From positions 806,001 through 870,000 of the forward strand of contig JAPFFF010000015.1 of NCBI GenBank assembly GCA_039105265.1: a DNA stretch of 64,000 nucleotides, read 5' to 3'. Positions 47,080 through 61,100 of the stretch are shown here, piece after piece. Position numbers and translations under genes: made by a program. The number at the start of each line of letters is the position of its first letter. The first letter of the stretch is position 1. A model generated the notes under the pieces. It was not told the origin of the DNA. It saw nothing but the letters and a program-made list of their open reading frames with translations, and made no database searches. Source of the stretch: Tritrichomonas musculus (Eukaryota; Parabasalia; Tritrichomonadida; Tritrichomonadidae).

Positions 47080-47417
47080 ATAATATTTTGTACGTTTTTT
47101 TCATCAAATTAATAAGGCGAATTTTGCACGTTTAGCTATTTTGAATAAAAAATATTTTTAGTATTGAAAAAGTTATAAATATCATATTGATAGAATAAAA
47201 TCTATGGAATACAACAATAAATTTATAACATTGCCCGATTAAACAATACAAAGAATATGTTATTTGCACTTTGACAATTGATTCATTGTTTCAGTTAGAA
47301 GTGATCTCATTGTTATTTTGGGTAATTCATTGAATTTATAATAATCAAAAATTGAATTTAAGTGAAATATTCAGAAAATTTTCAATACTTTTTAAACTAT
47401 AAAATAATTATGCGCTG
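47080..47417. other. Divergent intergenic region
   Basis: 338 bases between the LRRC51-like gene (minus) and the fluoride-channel gene (plus). No convincing initiator or other regulatory motif is seen. Confidence 0.4.
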
Positions 47418-47999
47418 ATGGCAAATTCAGGAGAAACTAAAGAAAAACCAAAAGCTCCAAAATATCAACCATATGTTGATTTGATTCTTGCTTTTGTTGG
47501 TGGCTTTCTTGGCACGCTAGCTCGATATGGAATCAGCAAAGCAATTGATAGTGACGATCCTCATACTGAATTTATGATTGGAACATGGGTTGTTAATGTT
47601 TTAGGATGCTTTATTGGAGGATTCCTTATGCCATTTTCGAAACTTGATGGATGGTATCATTATGGATTATCATTTTTAAGCACTGGATTTTGCGGAGCCT
47701 TAACAACATTTGGAGGCTATACATATAGTATGATGCTCAAATTAGAAAAACCAAGCAAAGCTGAACTTGGTGTAGCAGAATTTGTGGCAATGGTTCTAGG
47801 ATGTATAGTTTTGGTTATATTAGGTTATTTTATATCAGCAAATTGCGTTTTACCACACATTGATAAAAAGAAACAAGAAGAAAAACAAGATCAAAATCAA
47901 AGTCAACCTCAAACTCCAAACCGAATACACGAAGGTCCCAGTTATGAAGAACCATACATGGTATCCATTTCTCCAGAATGCAATAATGAAAATCTATAA
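47418..47999 (+). CDS. CrcB/Fluc-type fluoride ion channel, single-domain
   Basis: The 193-residue protein matches the CrcB/Fluc family, which exports fluoride across membranes. Seen motifs are GGFLGTLARYGIS (~29-41), GTWVVNVLGCFIGGF (~55-69) with the family's conserved Asn, and GFCGALTTFGGY (~93-104) in the place of GxxGGxTTFSTF. Four membrane segments lie at about 18-40, 53-74, 83-102 and 122-146. Eukaryotic FEX proteins are usually two fused copies; this has one copy, as in bacteria, plus a ~45-residue polar Gln/Pro-rich tail. The second Phe of the TTFSTF motif is Tyr. As in bacteria it would need to form a dual-topology dimer. Bacterial origin is possible but needs a tree. Confidence 0.88.
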   Translation: MANSGETKEKPKAPKYQPYVDLILAFVGGFLGTLARYGISKAIDSDDPHTEFMIGTWVVNVLGCFIGGFLMPFSKLDGWYHYGLSFLSTGFCGALTTFGGYTYSMMLKLEKPSKAELGVAEFVAMVLGCIVLVILGYFISANCVLPHIDKKKQEEKQDQNQSQPQTPNRIHEGPSYEEPYMVSISPECNNENL

Positions 48000-48187
48000 A
48001 TTATTTCGGATATTATTTATATAATATTAGTAAGTCAAACAGCAAGTGTATATTTAGTGTAATTTTTTTTTTCTTTCGAGGACAATTGAATGTTTGAATA
48101 AAAAATTTCACATCTAATAGGTCTTTGGTTTATGAATAAACAATATATTATTATTATTATTTTTAATTATCAAAAGTTATAATTTGC

Positions 48188-48838
48188 TTATGATAAATAT
48201 TTTTGAAGCTCTTTTAAATCAACTGGATTATCGGTACGAACTTTTGAGCAAAACTCAAATGTTGTTGGGATTTTACGTCGATTTGACCTAATGGTAGGAG
48301 ATGATGTTCTACTATTTCCTGGATTTTTTTTTACCAGTTCAAGTTCAATCAGCACATTCATGATATCATAAATTCTTCTACTATCATCTTCAGTTAGTAG
48401 GGTACAATGATCCATTGTGAGCACATTCATACGTTGCAGTAAATATAAAATGCGATTTATTGTTGTAATACTCTTTTTTTTTCCAGTACAACCAAATGGT
48501 AAAAAATTATTGTTTGTAATCATGTTCAAAATATCTTGAGGAATATCTAAGTCATCAATTTCAGCTTTATTTCTTTTTCTAGGTTCTGTAGATCTTTTGG
48601 GCATCTTTTTCTTTTGCTTGTGGCCTTCTGTTATATCTTTAGCGTCAGAGCTTGTATCATCATCAGTCGGCTTTTTTTCATCACTATAGCTGGATGATAT
48701 ATTTGAATAACTATTTGGCATATCATCTATGGCACCATCGAATTCTTGGGAATCTTCTTCTTCAAAATACAAATCCATAAGCGATGGATAAAATCTAGAC
48801 TGCTTATTATCATCATTATCACCTTTCTTCTGATCCAT
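48188..48838 (-). CDS. E2F/DP-like winged-helix protein
   Basis: The 216-residue protein carries at about 120-185 a winged-helix segment whose recognition helix reads DSRRIYDIMNVLIELELVKK. That is the RRIYDITNVLEGIGLIEK signature of E2F/DP transcription factors, including the DNA-contacting RRIYD. In the family this domain binds TTTSSCGC sites of cell-cycle genes. The segment before it (ITTINRILYLLQRMNVLTMDHCTLL) replaces the usual LGLLTxKFVxLL helix with low identity. No dimerisation, marked-box or transactivation region follows, and the protein ends ~30 residues after the wing. The N-terminal 90 residues are acidic then basic (KQKKKMPKRSTEPRKRNK), probably a nuclear localisation signal. The assignment rests on one motif. 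Confidence 0.72.
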   Translation of the reverse strand: MDQKKGDNDDNKQSRFYPSLMDLYFEEEDSQEFDGAIDDMPNSYSNISSSYSDEKKPTDDDTSSDAKDITEGHKQKKKMPKRSTEPRKRNKAEIDDLDIPQDILNMITNNNFLPFGCTGKKKSITTINRILYLLQRMNVLTMDHCTLLTEDDSRRIYDIMNVLIELELVKKNPGNSRTSSPTIRSNRRKIPTTFEFCSKVRTDNPVDLKELQKYLS

Positions 48839-49144
48839 TTATTAAATTATAAAAAAAATTAATTTATTTTTTCTTCAGCATCATTTTTTTTTGATGTTGT
48901 TGTATTCAGAAAAATTCAATACTTTGTTTGCATTTTAACCAAAAAAATAATGATTTCAAATAAATGACAGAATAATAGACAATTTGAAAATAATATTCAT
49001 GTCATATGAAACACATGTAAACTTAATATTTTTTCATTCTTTCATAAACAAAAAAGAATCATATTTCTAAATGTGATGTATTAAACACAAGAGATTATTA
49101 TTACAATAAAGCAAATGATAAATGTATAAAAACATAAATAAAAT
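48839..49144. other. Spacer between E2F-like and giant coiled-coil genes
   Basis: 306 bases of AT-rich DNA with no gene or repeat. It should hold the E2F-like promoter on the minus strand and the 3' flank of the giant gene. Confidence 0.4.
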
Positions 49145-52100
49145 TTACATAATTTTCAACATAATTTGGTATTTTTGAGGTAAATACTTAATCAAAATAT
49201 CTTTATCGTAAGTTTCGCCTGATGCGAAACGCAACAATTCTTCCTGATATTTTTTATAATTGGATATTGTAGTTGTTAAATCATTAATTTCATTCTGCAA
49301 AGAAATTTCATTTTCGACTGATTGGGCCTGAATTTCGTTGCATCTTTGTTGAGCGTCTTTCTTTGCTTTCCCTGCTTTTTGGAGGGCTTCTGTTAGTTCT
49401 TTGTTTCTTTTTTCAACGATAGCTACTTTTGCATCACTATTCTTACGTAAGCTTTCAATCTCATCATGAGCACTTTCCATTATTTCATGCTTTCTTCGTG
49501 TTATTGCACATTCAATCAGAAAATCTGAAGCATCAAGAGCTGATTGGCCTTGATAACCATAAACTGCTGCAGAATCAATGAATCTCTTATGGTCACCTAG
49601 GATTTCATCTGCTTCTTTTAGATATTTCGTAAACCACTCAACAAGATTAGCAGATAAACTTTCATCTAATGAAATATCAACTTGATCAGATTCTTCAATT
49701 AATGAAAAAAGTTGGGATACGAAATTTCTATCAATACTTGATTGAGAAAGGGTTTCGTTTAAAACTTTTGGTATATCATCCTCATCATTATACGTTAAAT
49801 GGTTATGTAAAACTTCAACAATAATTTTATAACTTTTTTCTATTGATACCAACTTTTTCAATGCATTCAAAAAGTCACTATCTTTTCCAGAAGATATATT
49901 TAATAATGATGACAATGAACTTAAAAGATTTGTATATCTTAACAAAACAGTTTTTATATTCTTGTCTGAATCAGCGTTTGAAATTGAACGCAAGTTAGCT
50001 AGTATTTGTATCATATTATTGATTGTCGGATATATTTGATTGTCATTCGATAATTGAAGACTCTTTTTCAAAGTAGATATAATTGAACAGCATCTACTCA
50101 TTGCTTCACGAAGCTGGAAAATGTTACTAACTCCAAATAATTGCATCATTTCATTCACAAAATTTTTATTCCTCTCAATTTTGAGTTGAATTTTCTCGGA
50201 CGATGAATATGTTCTCAATTTTACGCTATTAGGAAAATCATCATCTTCATCATCTGAGGCATTAGGACTTGGACTAGTTCCTAAAAGATTAAAAATATTT
50301 CTTATTTGATCAGGGATCATTAATTCATCTGTCTCACCAGTTATCATTAACAACTCTTTGATAATATCAGAGTATTTCTTGAGTTTTTCTTTCAGATCAT
50401 AAATTTCTGCAACTTGAGCAATTTTCTTTAAATCATTTACGTCTTCAACTATTGTTTTCAATTGCTTAGGATCATCCACGTTAGATATTTTCTTTAAGTC
50501 ATTCAAAATTTTTTGATTTTCTGCAATTGCTGAAGCAGTTGATGATTGAGACATTCTTCTTGGAGATTTTTTGCTTGCTCTTGGTGATTCCATTGTATCA
50601 ACATTTGCATATTCGAAAATATTTCGAATATGCTTAATTATTTTATCTTCTTCGTCAAGTCCAGTTATCTTTTTCAATTCATCCACAAATTTTTTATTTG
50701 ATGCTATCGAATTGAGAAGATTAGTATCATCATCAATATCATCATCGTTATTTAAAAGATTTCCATTTGAATTGACTTGCGCAACTGTTTTTATTTTATT
50801 TATTAATTCCTGATTCCGTTCAATTGAGTCTTTAACTTTTTGTGCTTTTGAACGACTTGAATCAATTGAATAATCAGTGAAGTTATCGTTATCGATATCG
50901 TTATTCACGTCATCTTCGTCACTATTATTTTCGTTATCATCATTTGGAAACAGCGAGAAAATTTGGTGAATTTGGGGAATAATTTGAGAGTCATCTTCTG
51001 AATGAGTCAATTTTCTGAGATCTTTAATAATTCTATGCCATTCTTTCAATTTATCAGCAACTTTTTCATTTGATTCAACTTTTACCAACTTTTTAAGAGA
51101 ATCAGAAAGTTTATTATTTGATTCAACTTTTCTTCTCATTTTTTCCATTCTATTTCTAGGAGAAAATGAAACTTCCTCTTGATTATTTCCAATTGAATTT
51201 AAAATAGCTTTAATTTGAGGAATAATTTGAGAATCACTTTCAATTCCAGTAATTTTTTTAATTTCATTAATAATCTTTTGTGCCTGGATTAATTTTTGTG
51301 TTGATTTTTCATTATCATTTATTTTTGTTTCATTTTGAATCAAATTCATAAGTTTATTATTTTGCTCAATTGAATCTTTAATATGTGAAAAAGAAGATTT
51401 TCTTTGTTTGTGCTTGTCATTCTTTGCTGACAAGTCAACGATATCTTTAATTTGAGAGAATAAATCATCATCGTTATCAATTCCAGTCATTTTCTTCAAA
51501 TCATTTAATATCTCATTTGAATGAAGAAGTTTATCCGCTGCTTCTTCATCATCAGTGTCGAAACTTGTTCTTTTCTTCAATTTATCAGAAAAGTTTTGAA
51601 TCGATTCAATCCTCTGACTTGCTATTTTCAACGATGGAACTTTGATCTTCTTTGATCTACTGCAATTACTAGTCTGACTGTAATTGTCGTTATCGTCATC
51701 ATCAGTTTCTTCGTATTGTTCATTTTCAGAGATCGATGAATGAACAATGTTGTTTAAATGATGAAGAATCTCATCTTCATCATTTATTCCAGTCACATTT
51801 TTGAGATTTTCGATAAAATCAAGTTGTTTTCTTAACTTTATTAAGGCTTCATCTTTATCATTTGTTTCCATTTCTTTAGAGAATGAATCAATGAACTTTT
51901 TATTGTCATCGAAAATTTCTTTAATTTGTTGAATTGGCGACTTTTTGAATGATTTCTTAAAAGTACCAGAAATGACATTTAAAAGTTCTTTAATTTGTGG
52001 AATGATTTGTAATTCATTATCAATTCCAAGAAGATTTTTAAGTTCATTAATAATCTTCTTTGATTGTATCATGTTGTCCTTCATTTTTTCAATATCGGAA

Positions 52101-55100
52101 CTTTTTGAGACAGATTTCAATTCATTCAAAATTCTGTTTCTATTCTCAGCCTCTTCAATTGCTTTTCTTGGGCTAAAATCATCATCATTATTAAAGCTGT
52201 CGGTGAAGCTACTTTTCCTTCTTTTACTTCTCAATGTTGAATAAACAGAATTCACATTTGAAAGAAGTTCGTCTTCATTTTCTGCACCTGTGACGTTTCT
52301 CAAGTCATCAAAAGTTTTCTTTAGTTTTTGAATTTTGAATGAAAAATCATCGTCTTTGTTGTTTTGATTGTTTCCAAGGATTTTTTCAGCTTTTGTCAAC
52401 TTTTTCTTGTCTTGCTTTACAGAGAGACAAATTTGCTTCGGATCTTCAAGTCCCGTTGTTTCTCTTAATTCATTCAAAAGCGAATTATGGTCGTAAATCA
52501 ATTGTTGGACGCTTCCGACAATTTCTTTTTCATTGCCAACATGTGTCAAGTTTAACAATCGAGAGACGAAGTCTTCGTGGTTCTCAATATGTGATGAAAG
52601 AACATCATAAAGACTGTCGTCATCTGTAACTTGAACCAATGACTTGATTTTGTCAAATTTTCCTCGAAGGGAGTCGAAATCAGATTCAAAAGACATTATG
52701 TGTGTATTCAATTCAGAAATTGAATCTGATTTTGAGAGTGGAATGTTGGCACAAAACATCGACATTGTTGATTTAATCTTTCGTGTTGAATCAAACAATT
52801 TCTGGACTGTTTTTATCAATGTCTCGTCATTTTTCACTGACAAAATTTGCTTCAATGAATTGATCGTTTTCAATTGACTTTGATTTTGATTTTCAAGTGA
52901 TTTTGTCTTTTCAACAATTTGCTGAATTTGAGTAGGAATTGAACTTTCATCCGAGTTTTTAATTATGCGACCAATTAACTCAACAAATTCATTATGGCTC
53001 GTTTGAAGTTCTTTATAAAAATCGTTGATTTCATCAAAATTATTCTTTAATGTTTTCACTTTTTCAATGACACTTTCACTTGTTTGACTTGAATCACTAA
53101 GAATTGATGAAAGTTGATTAATTAAGTTATCATAATTAAAAGAAGCTTTTTTATTCTCATTTTGAATACCTGAAACTTTTTGTGGCAAATCATCGGCTGA
53201 GTTACATTTCAATGCTTTTGAGAGTGATTTTATTAATTTTGACATTTTTTCAATGTCTTGGCTCATTTTTGTAACAACAGAAGGAATTCTTTCAGGTGAA
53301 TCAAATTCAATTATTTTCTTTATGCTTTCAAATATTTCATCGTCTTTTTGAATTCTTTCATTATTCTCAAGGATTTGTTTAATCGATGAAAGAATTCTAT
53401 CTTCATCTTTTTCATCATCATCATCATCATCATTGTCGTTTTCTATTGGAAGAATCTTTTTAATGTTTTCAAAGGCCTTTGAATATTCAGTAATTTGATT
53501 TTGTAATTTGACAAAATTTGAAGAAATGTCAGAAACTGACTTTGAATTTGTGTTCTTCTGAATTTCTTTAATAAACTTCTCAAAATTCTTTTCGGCTTCT
53601 TCTTTCTTGCTTAGTTTCTTCTTCATTGAATTTATTGCTCGAATGATTTCAGAGTCATCTTGAACATTTAGAGCGGTTTTGACAGTTTCTGACAATTTTT
53701 CAAATTTAATTTTGAATTCTTTTGCGGTTTTTAATAAAGTATTCAAAACAGAAGGAATTTCATTTTCATTCTCAAAATGAACTGTTTGTTTTATTTCATT
53801 AATTAAGTTGTTATGTTGATCAAAAAGATTTTCAAATTGATCACTTTTAGATTTCAATGAAGCTCTCAATTTTTCCATTTTTTGAGGGGCGTCATCAATT
53901 GTTGTATCACCCAAATCTTGCTGGATTTGAGAGAGTCGCTTTAATTTAGCTATCATTGAATTATTTTCATTGGACAACTTCTCAACAATTGATGGAATTT
54001 GTTCTTCGTCATTAAACCTAATAATTAAACGAAGTTTTTCAATTAAATTTTCATGACTATTTTGTTGTTGTTCTGTTGTCATTTTGATCGAATTGATTGC
54101 ATTAACAATTTCTTCTGCTGATTGATTTTCCCACATCTTCAAACCGTCAGTAATTTGGTCTTTAAATAGGTGAAATTCATTTTCAATTTCAGAATTTTTC
54201 TTCTTTAAATTTTCATTTTCAAGCTTCAAATTTGACATTTCTGAAGGTATGTTTGACATTTCACTTCTTGAAACTTCTGAAAATGACTTTTTCAAAGACG
54301 ATAAATAATTCTGAAGTTTATTTCTCTTCTTTTCTGCTTCTTCAAATTTCTTTTCATTATTGGCTTTATCATCAATGATTTTTGAAATTTTCGATTGAAA
54401 TTCATTGATGCTTTCACATTCAATTAATTTCATTGAATCGTTATACTTTTCTATTTGTTTCATTAAATTAGATGTATAATCTTCTGAAACGCCAAGACTT
54501 TCTGAAACTTTTTGAATAAACTGTTTCTGGTTTTGTAATTCTTCCTTGATTTGCTCAATTGATTGAGGAATGTCTTTTGAGTCGCAATTCAACATTTTGG
54601 CAATTTTAATTGAATTGCTGTTTTCAGATAACAATTCTTGAATTGCTGATGGTAACTCTTCATTTTCATTGATCTGTATCAGCTGCTTCAAGTCATCAAT
54701 TAGTTTTTCTTTTTGCTTTACTTTATCAAAAAGTTCGGAATAATTTTTACGAAGTTTGCTGATGCTTTCAATCAACTGTGATTCATTCTTGGATGAGAAA
54801 TGCTTTGGCGAACTTGGCTGATTTTGAAGAGCAGATGCAACCTGACATACAAACTTTGTATGAGAATCTTTCATTGCTTCTTTCGACTTTTTGAGAGCAC
54901 CAAAAATTTCTCGGACTTGAGAGATATCATCACATTGAAAATCATCCTGCAAACTACGAATTCTTTCATTCATATTGCTCAACTCATTTTGAAGATCATT
55001 TTTCTCTTGAATGAGATCTGAGATCTTCTGAGTGAAATCATCAAAATCATCAAGTTTTAACAATTCTGTCAATTTTGATTTAAATGATGAATTCGACTTT

Positions 55101-58100
55101 TTCAATGCTTCGTTTTTAGATTTCAATTCGGCAATTCCATTGATGATTTCATTCTCTTTTCCAGAGATTTCAAGTGTTGATAAGAGGCTTGAAATAAAGC
55201 TAGAATGATTTTCTTTCAATTTATGCAATTCATTCTTTTTAATTTCAAAAGTTTCTTGAACATTTGACAATTGAGATTTCAAAGAGTTTGTTTGATTTTG
55301 TAATTTAATTAATTCAGAAGGAATGCAATCTATCTCCATTGATAATGTATTTGAAAGATCTTGTAATATTTCTTTATCATTAATTGCTTCTTTAATTTTT
55401 GATAATGCTTCTTTCAAATTTTTCGAACTTGAAACTCTTTTCAATTCTTCTTCAAGTTGTTTTAATTCATCAATTTGTTTTGCAATTTCAGCAATTAATT
55501 TAATTTCACTTTTTTCACCAATTAAATTAGTGAGTTGCTTAACAATTGATGAATATTTCTTTGTTGCATTTTGCATTTCATTTTGAATATTATCAATAAA
55601 TTGTGGCAATTCATCAATATCGTTAATTCCATTGATATTTTCTATAATTTTTTGAACTCTTTTCTTTAACTTCGTTAAATTTTCAATTTCATTGATCAAA
55701 TCTTGATTGTCATTAAAATTAATTATTTTCTTTAGATTTCCCATCAATTCAACAGTGTCAGCATTTTTCTTTTGTAGTTCATTTCGTTCGTTATTTATCT
55801 TCAATATTGCTGGCGGAATTTCTATTTCGTCTTCAATGTTGTTTGTCTCATTAATAATCCTCGTTATTGAGTCAACAAAATATTGATGTTTGTGTTTTAA
55901 TTCTTCTGTTTCTGAGCTGAAGTTATTCTTAAGTTTTTGTATTTCATTCAAAATTGTATCAAGCTTCTTTAACGAATTGAATCTTGAAAGCAACTTTTCA
56001 AGTTGTGGAGTTTCATTTGGATGCTTCTCAATCAATTCTTTAATGTAAGTTGCTAATTCACCATTTCGATCAAATTGAAGTGAATTTTGAAGCTCATCAA
56101 TTAACTTGCTTAATTGAACATTCTCGTCTTTCATTTGACGAATTGTGTCGGTTAAATCGTCTTTTTGAGAGGAATTATCAAAAGTGTCCTTCAATTGAGA
56201 AAATAGATTCTTGAATTGAGAAACATCTTCATTTTTCTTTGTTTTCTGTTCTTGCAATCTTCTGATCGCTTGTGGAAGACTTGTAATGTCATTAATATTT
56301 AGCAATTGTTGAGCTGAATTAAAAACATCTTCAAAAAGTGACATTCTTTTCAATAAAACTTCATCAGAATTTGAATTTTGTGATAATTGAATAGTATCAT
56401 CAATCAAAGATGGTGCAACTTGTTGTTGTTGTTGTTGACAAGTTAAAATTTCACTTGATTTTGGTGATTTGTCAACTTTTTGAATTAATTTAATTATGGC
56501 TTCTTGAACTTCTTCAATTGAATTCAATGAAAGTTTCTTTGCAACTTTTCTTAGAAATCCAATTTGGTTTTCTTTTTCTTTAATTATTTCAGGAAGATTT
56601 GTAACTTTATCAAATTTGAGAATTTCATGAATTTCAGTGAATATTCTTTCAAACTTTTTCAATTTCTCCAAAATCTTCTGTAATGAATTGATTGGATTCT
56701 TTTGACCAGGATAACTGTTATTAATTATGTCAGCAAGTTCTTGAAGAATGTAAGTTCTTTGTAGAATTTCGTTTTCTGAAACTGGATCTTTTCTTATTTT
56801 CATTTTATTTGCCAATTCATTTAAGAATGCTAAGTGGTTATTTTCAATGTCATTGATTTGCTGTGAATAATTTTGAGTACTTAAGTCAGAATTCTTCATG
56901 TCACTAACAACTTTTTTATAGTGTAAATTTTTCTGCTTAATTAAGTCATTTTCTTCAATTATCTGACTTATTTTTTGAATTATATCATTTTCATTTTCAA
57001 ATGGAATAACTTTTTGAATACTATTCATAAATTCTTGAGAGTATCTCAATTCTTCTTTCAATTGAGAAATGGCCGACCGATTATCTTCTGAAAATGAAAT
57101 TGATTGTAAGCTTTTACATAATTTATGGTAATCTTTACTTTGTTCTCTGATTCGTTCAATTGCATCTTTCTTGTTATCAACTTGAAATAGCTGTTCAATT
57201 TCATTTTCAAAGCTGATTGAATTTTTCAATGAAGAAATTAATTGTTTGTAATTGTTGAAAGGAATAAGTTCATGAATTTGGCTTATTAAAATAATATTTT
57301 CTTTAATATTCTCTAATAATTCTTCATTGTTGTTAAATGGAATCATTTCATTTATTTTCAATAGAATGTTTCCCATTTTCTCAACTTTTCCTTTCAATTT
57401 TGAAACAATTTCAGGTAAATTGTTCATATCTGAATCCAAAATCATAGAAATATGATTTAATTTCTCAAATATTTTTGAGCAAATTTTTGGAAGCTGCTTT
57501 TGATTATTGCATTGAAAAAGTTCTGATATAGCATTCAAAATTTCGACTTTTTCAATGATTTCTTCAGGTGTATCAAAATTAATTGACTCTTTTAATTGAT
57601 TCAAAATAACTTCTTTTTTAATGAGTTCATCTATTCTTTGATGTATTTTTGTGCTTGATTTTGTATTTTTAATTAATTTCTTTTCAATTTCTCTCAATTT
57701 TTTACTATCGTTGAGTAATTCATCAACTTTTTGAATTAGATTTTCATTTGATTTTCCAATCAATTTCGATTTAATTGCTTCAATTTCATCAACTTGCTTG
57801 CGTAAAATATTTATCTGATCAGAATAATCTCCATCCGACTGCTGAACTAATTTTGATTTCATTTCATTAAACTCTTTTTCAACTTGAAGTAAAGATTCCA
57901 TTTTTTGTGAGAGATTTTCATTTGAATTTGAAAACTGATTCATTTTTAACTTTGTTTCAGCTAACTCTTGATTATTCTGAAGCAAATGATCAATTTTTTG
58001 AGAAAAGCTTTCATTTGAATTTGAAAACTGTTTCAATTTTGATTTCATTTCATTTAATTCTTTTTCTTTTTGTTGTAAAGAATCAATTTTTTGTGATAAG

Positions 58101-61100
58101 TCTTCATTTGAATTTGAAAATTGTGTCAATTTTGATTTCATTTCATTTAATTCTTGTTGGTCTCGAAGTAAAGATTCAATTTTTTGTGATAATTGTTTTA
58201 ATTTTTCTTTTGCTTCAATTAATTCTTGATTATTCTGAAGCAAATGATCAATTTTTTGAGAAAAGCTTTCATTTGAATTTGAAAACTGTTTCAATTTTGA
58301 TTTCATTTCATTTAATTCTTTTTCTTTTTGTTGTAAAGAATCAATTTTTTGCGATAAGTTTTCGTTTGAATTTGAAAATTGTTTTAATTTTGATTTCATT
58401 TCATTTAATTCTTTCTGATCTTGAAGTAAAGAGTCAATTTTTTGTGATAATTGTTTTAATTTTTCTTTTGCTTCAATTAATTCTTGACTATTTTTAAGCA
58501 AAGTATCAATCTTTTGTAAGTGATTCTCATTTGGATCTGAAAATTGTTTTAACTTAGATTTCATTTCATTTAATTCTTTTTCTTTTTGTTGTAAAGAATC
58601 AATTTTTTGCGATAAGTTTTCGTTTGAATTTGAAAATTGTTTTAATTTTGATTTCATTTCATTTAATTCTTGTTGATCTCGAAGTAAAGAGTCAATTTTT
58701 TGTGATAATTGTTTTAATTTTTCTTTTGCTTCAATTAATTCTTGACTATTTTTAAGCAAAGTATCAATCTTTTGTAAGTGATTCTCATTTGGATCTGAAA
58801 ACTGCTTTAATTTTGATTTTGTTTCATTTAATTTTTGATTATTATGAAGTAACTTATTGATTTTCTGAGAGAAAGATTCATTTGAGTTAGAAAACTTTTT
58901 CAGTTTTGATTTTGCTTCATATAATTCTTGAGTATTTTTGATCAATTTGTTAATTTTCTGCAAAAGAGGTTCATTTGAGTTTGAAAACTTATTTATTCTT
59001 GATTTTGCTTCATTTAGTTCATGATCACTCTGAATAAAACGATCAATTACCATTGAAAAAGTTTCATTTGAATTCAAAACTTGACTCAATTTTGATTTTG
59101 TTTGATTCAATTCATTATCGCTCTGAATAAAATGATCAATGACTTGTGAAATTGTTTCATTTGAAACAGAAAACTTTTTTAATTTCATCTTTAATTCGTT
59201 AAATTCTTGATCATTTTGGAGCAATTTGTTGATCTTTTCAAAAAGATTCTCATTTGGACTTGAAAAGTTTCTTAACTTCAATCTCAGCTCATTCAATTCT
59301 TGATCGTTTTGAAGAAGAAGATTAATTTTTGATAAAAGATTTTCATTTGTGTCAGAAAAATGATTCAATCTTGTCTTTACTTCATTCAATTCATGATCGT
59401 TTTGGATTAAACGGTCAATAACTTGAATTGAGCTTTCATTAGAATTTGAAAACTTTTTCAATTTCATTTTAAGTTCATTTAATTCTTGGTCATTTTGAAG
59501 AAGTTTGTTTATTTTTTGAATAAGACTGTCAGTTGAATTAGGAAACTTCTTTAATTTGTATTTTGCTTGGTTTAATTCTTGATCATTTGCAAGTAAAAGA
59601 TCTATTTTTTGAGAAATATTTTCTGTTGATTCTGAAAAGTTACTCAATTTTGACTTTATGTCATTCAATTCACTTGTCTTTTGTAATAAACGGTTAACTT
59701 TTTGTGAGAGGTTTTCATTTTCATTTCTGTATTTATTCAGCTTTGATCTAGCTTCGCTTAATTCTTTATTATTTTGAATAAAACCGCCAATTATTTCAGA
59801 AGGACTGTTTGAATTAGAATTTGCATTTTGTTTCAATTGTTTCAAAAGACGGTTATATTCAAAAGTATCTTTAAGCAGATTGTCTATTCTTTGGGAAAGA
59901 CTCTCACTTGAATCTAGAAGCAACTTTGATTTCATTTCGTTGAATTCCTGATCGTTCTGTATCAAATAATTGACCTTTTTAATCAAATTTTCATTTGAAT
60001 TTGAATATTGACTCAATTTTGATCGTATTTCATTCAATTGGTCTGTGCTTTGAACAAAGCTGTCAATCACGTGGCAAGGATCATTTAAACCTAAATTTGA
60101 GCTTTGCTTCAATTTGGTCAAAAGACGGTTATATTCAAAATTATCACTAATTAAATGGTCAATTCTTTGAGAAAGATTTTCATTTGAATCACGAAGCAAT
60201 TTTTCTTTTGTTTCTTTCAATTCTTTATCGTTCTGAAGAAGACGATTTATCTTTTGAATTAAATTTTCATTTGATGAAAATTGAATTAATTTTGATCGTA
60301 TTTCATTCAATTCGTTATTGATTTGAATTAAACGGTTAATTTTCTGAAGGAAGTTTTCATTTGGATTTGAAAAGTGAATCAATTTTGATTTAGCTTCATT
60401 TAATTCGTTGTTACACTGAAGCAAATGGTCAATTAATTGAAGAGGATCCTGGAAATTGGAGTTTTTATTCAATTTTGACAAAATTCTATTGAAATCATAA
60501 TTTTCTTTGAGTAATTGGTCGATCCTTTGAGAGAGGATTTCTCCGGATTCATGAATTAACTGCGCCTTCATTTCGGCGAATTCTTGGTTGTTTTGGAGGA
60601 GAAGATTTATTTTTTGAATCAATTTTTCATTCGGATTTGAAAAATGAATCAATTTCATTTTCACTTCACTTAATTCATCATTATTTTGAATCAAATTATC
60701 GACAATTTGAAAAGGATCTCTTAAATCAGAATTCTGTTTTAATTTGGTCAGAAGTCTATTGAAATCAAAACTATCTTTAAGAAGATGGTCAATTCTTTGT
60801 GGCAGATTTTCGTTTGAATTGGAAATTATTTTTGATTTCATTTCTCTGAATTCTTGATCGTTTTGTATCAAATAGTTGACCTTTCTAATTGAAGTGTCAT
60901 TAGAATGCAAAAATTGATTTAATTTCGATTTTATTTGATTCAACTCATTCTCACTTTGAACGAAATCATCAACGATTTGATAGAGATTTTCATCAGAATT
61001 TGAATTTTCTTTCAATTTTATTGAAATTTTTTTGTATTCAAAACTATCGTTCAATAAATTGTCAATTCGCTGAGAAAGTTCTTCATTTGAATCTTGAAGC

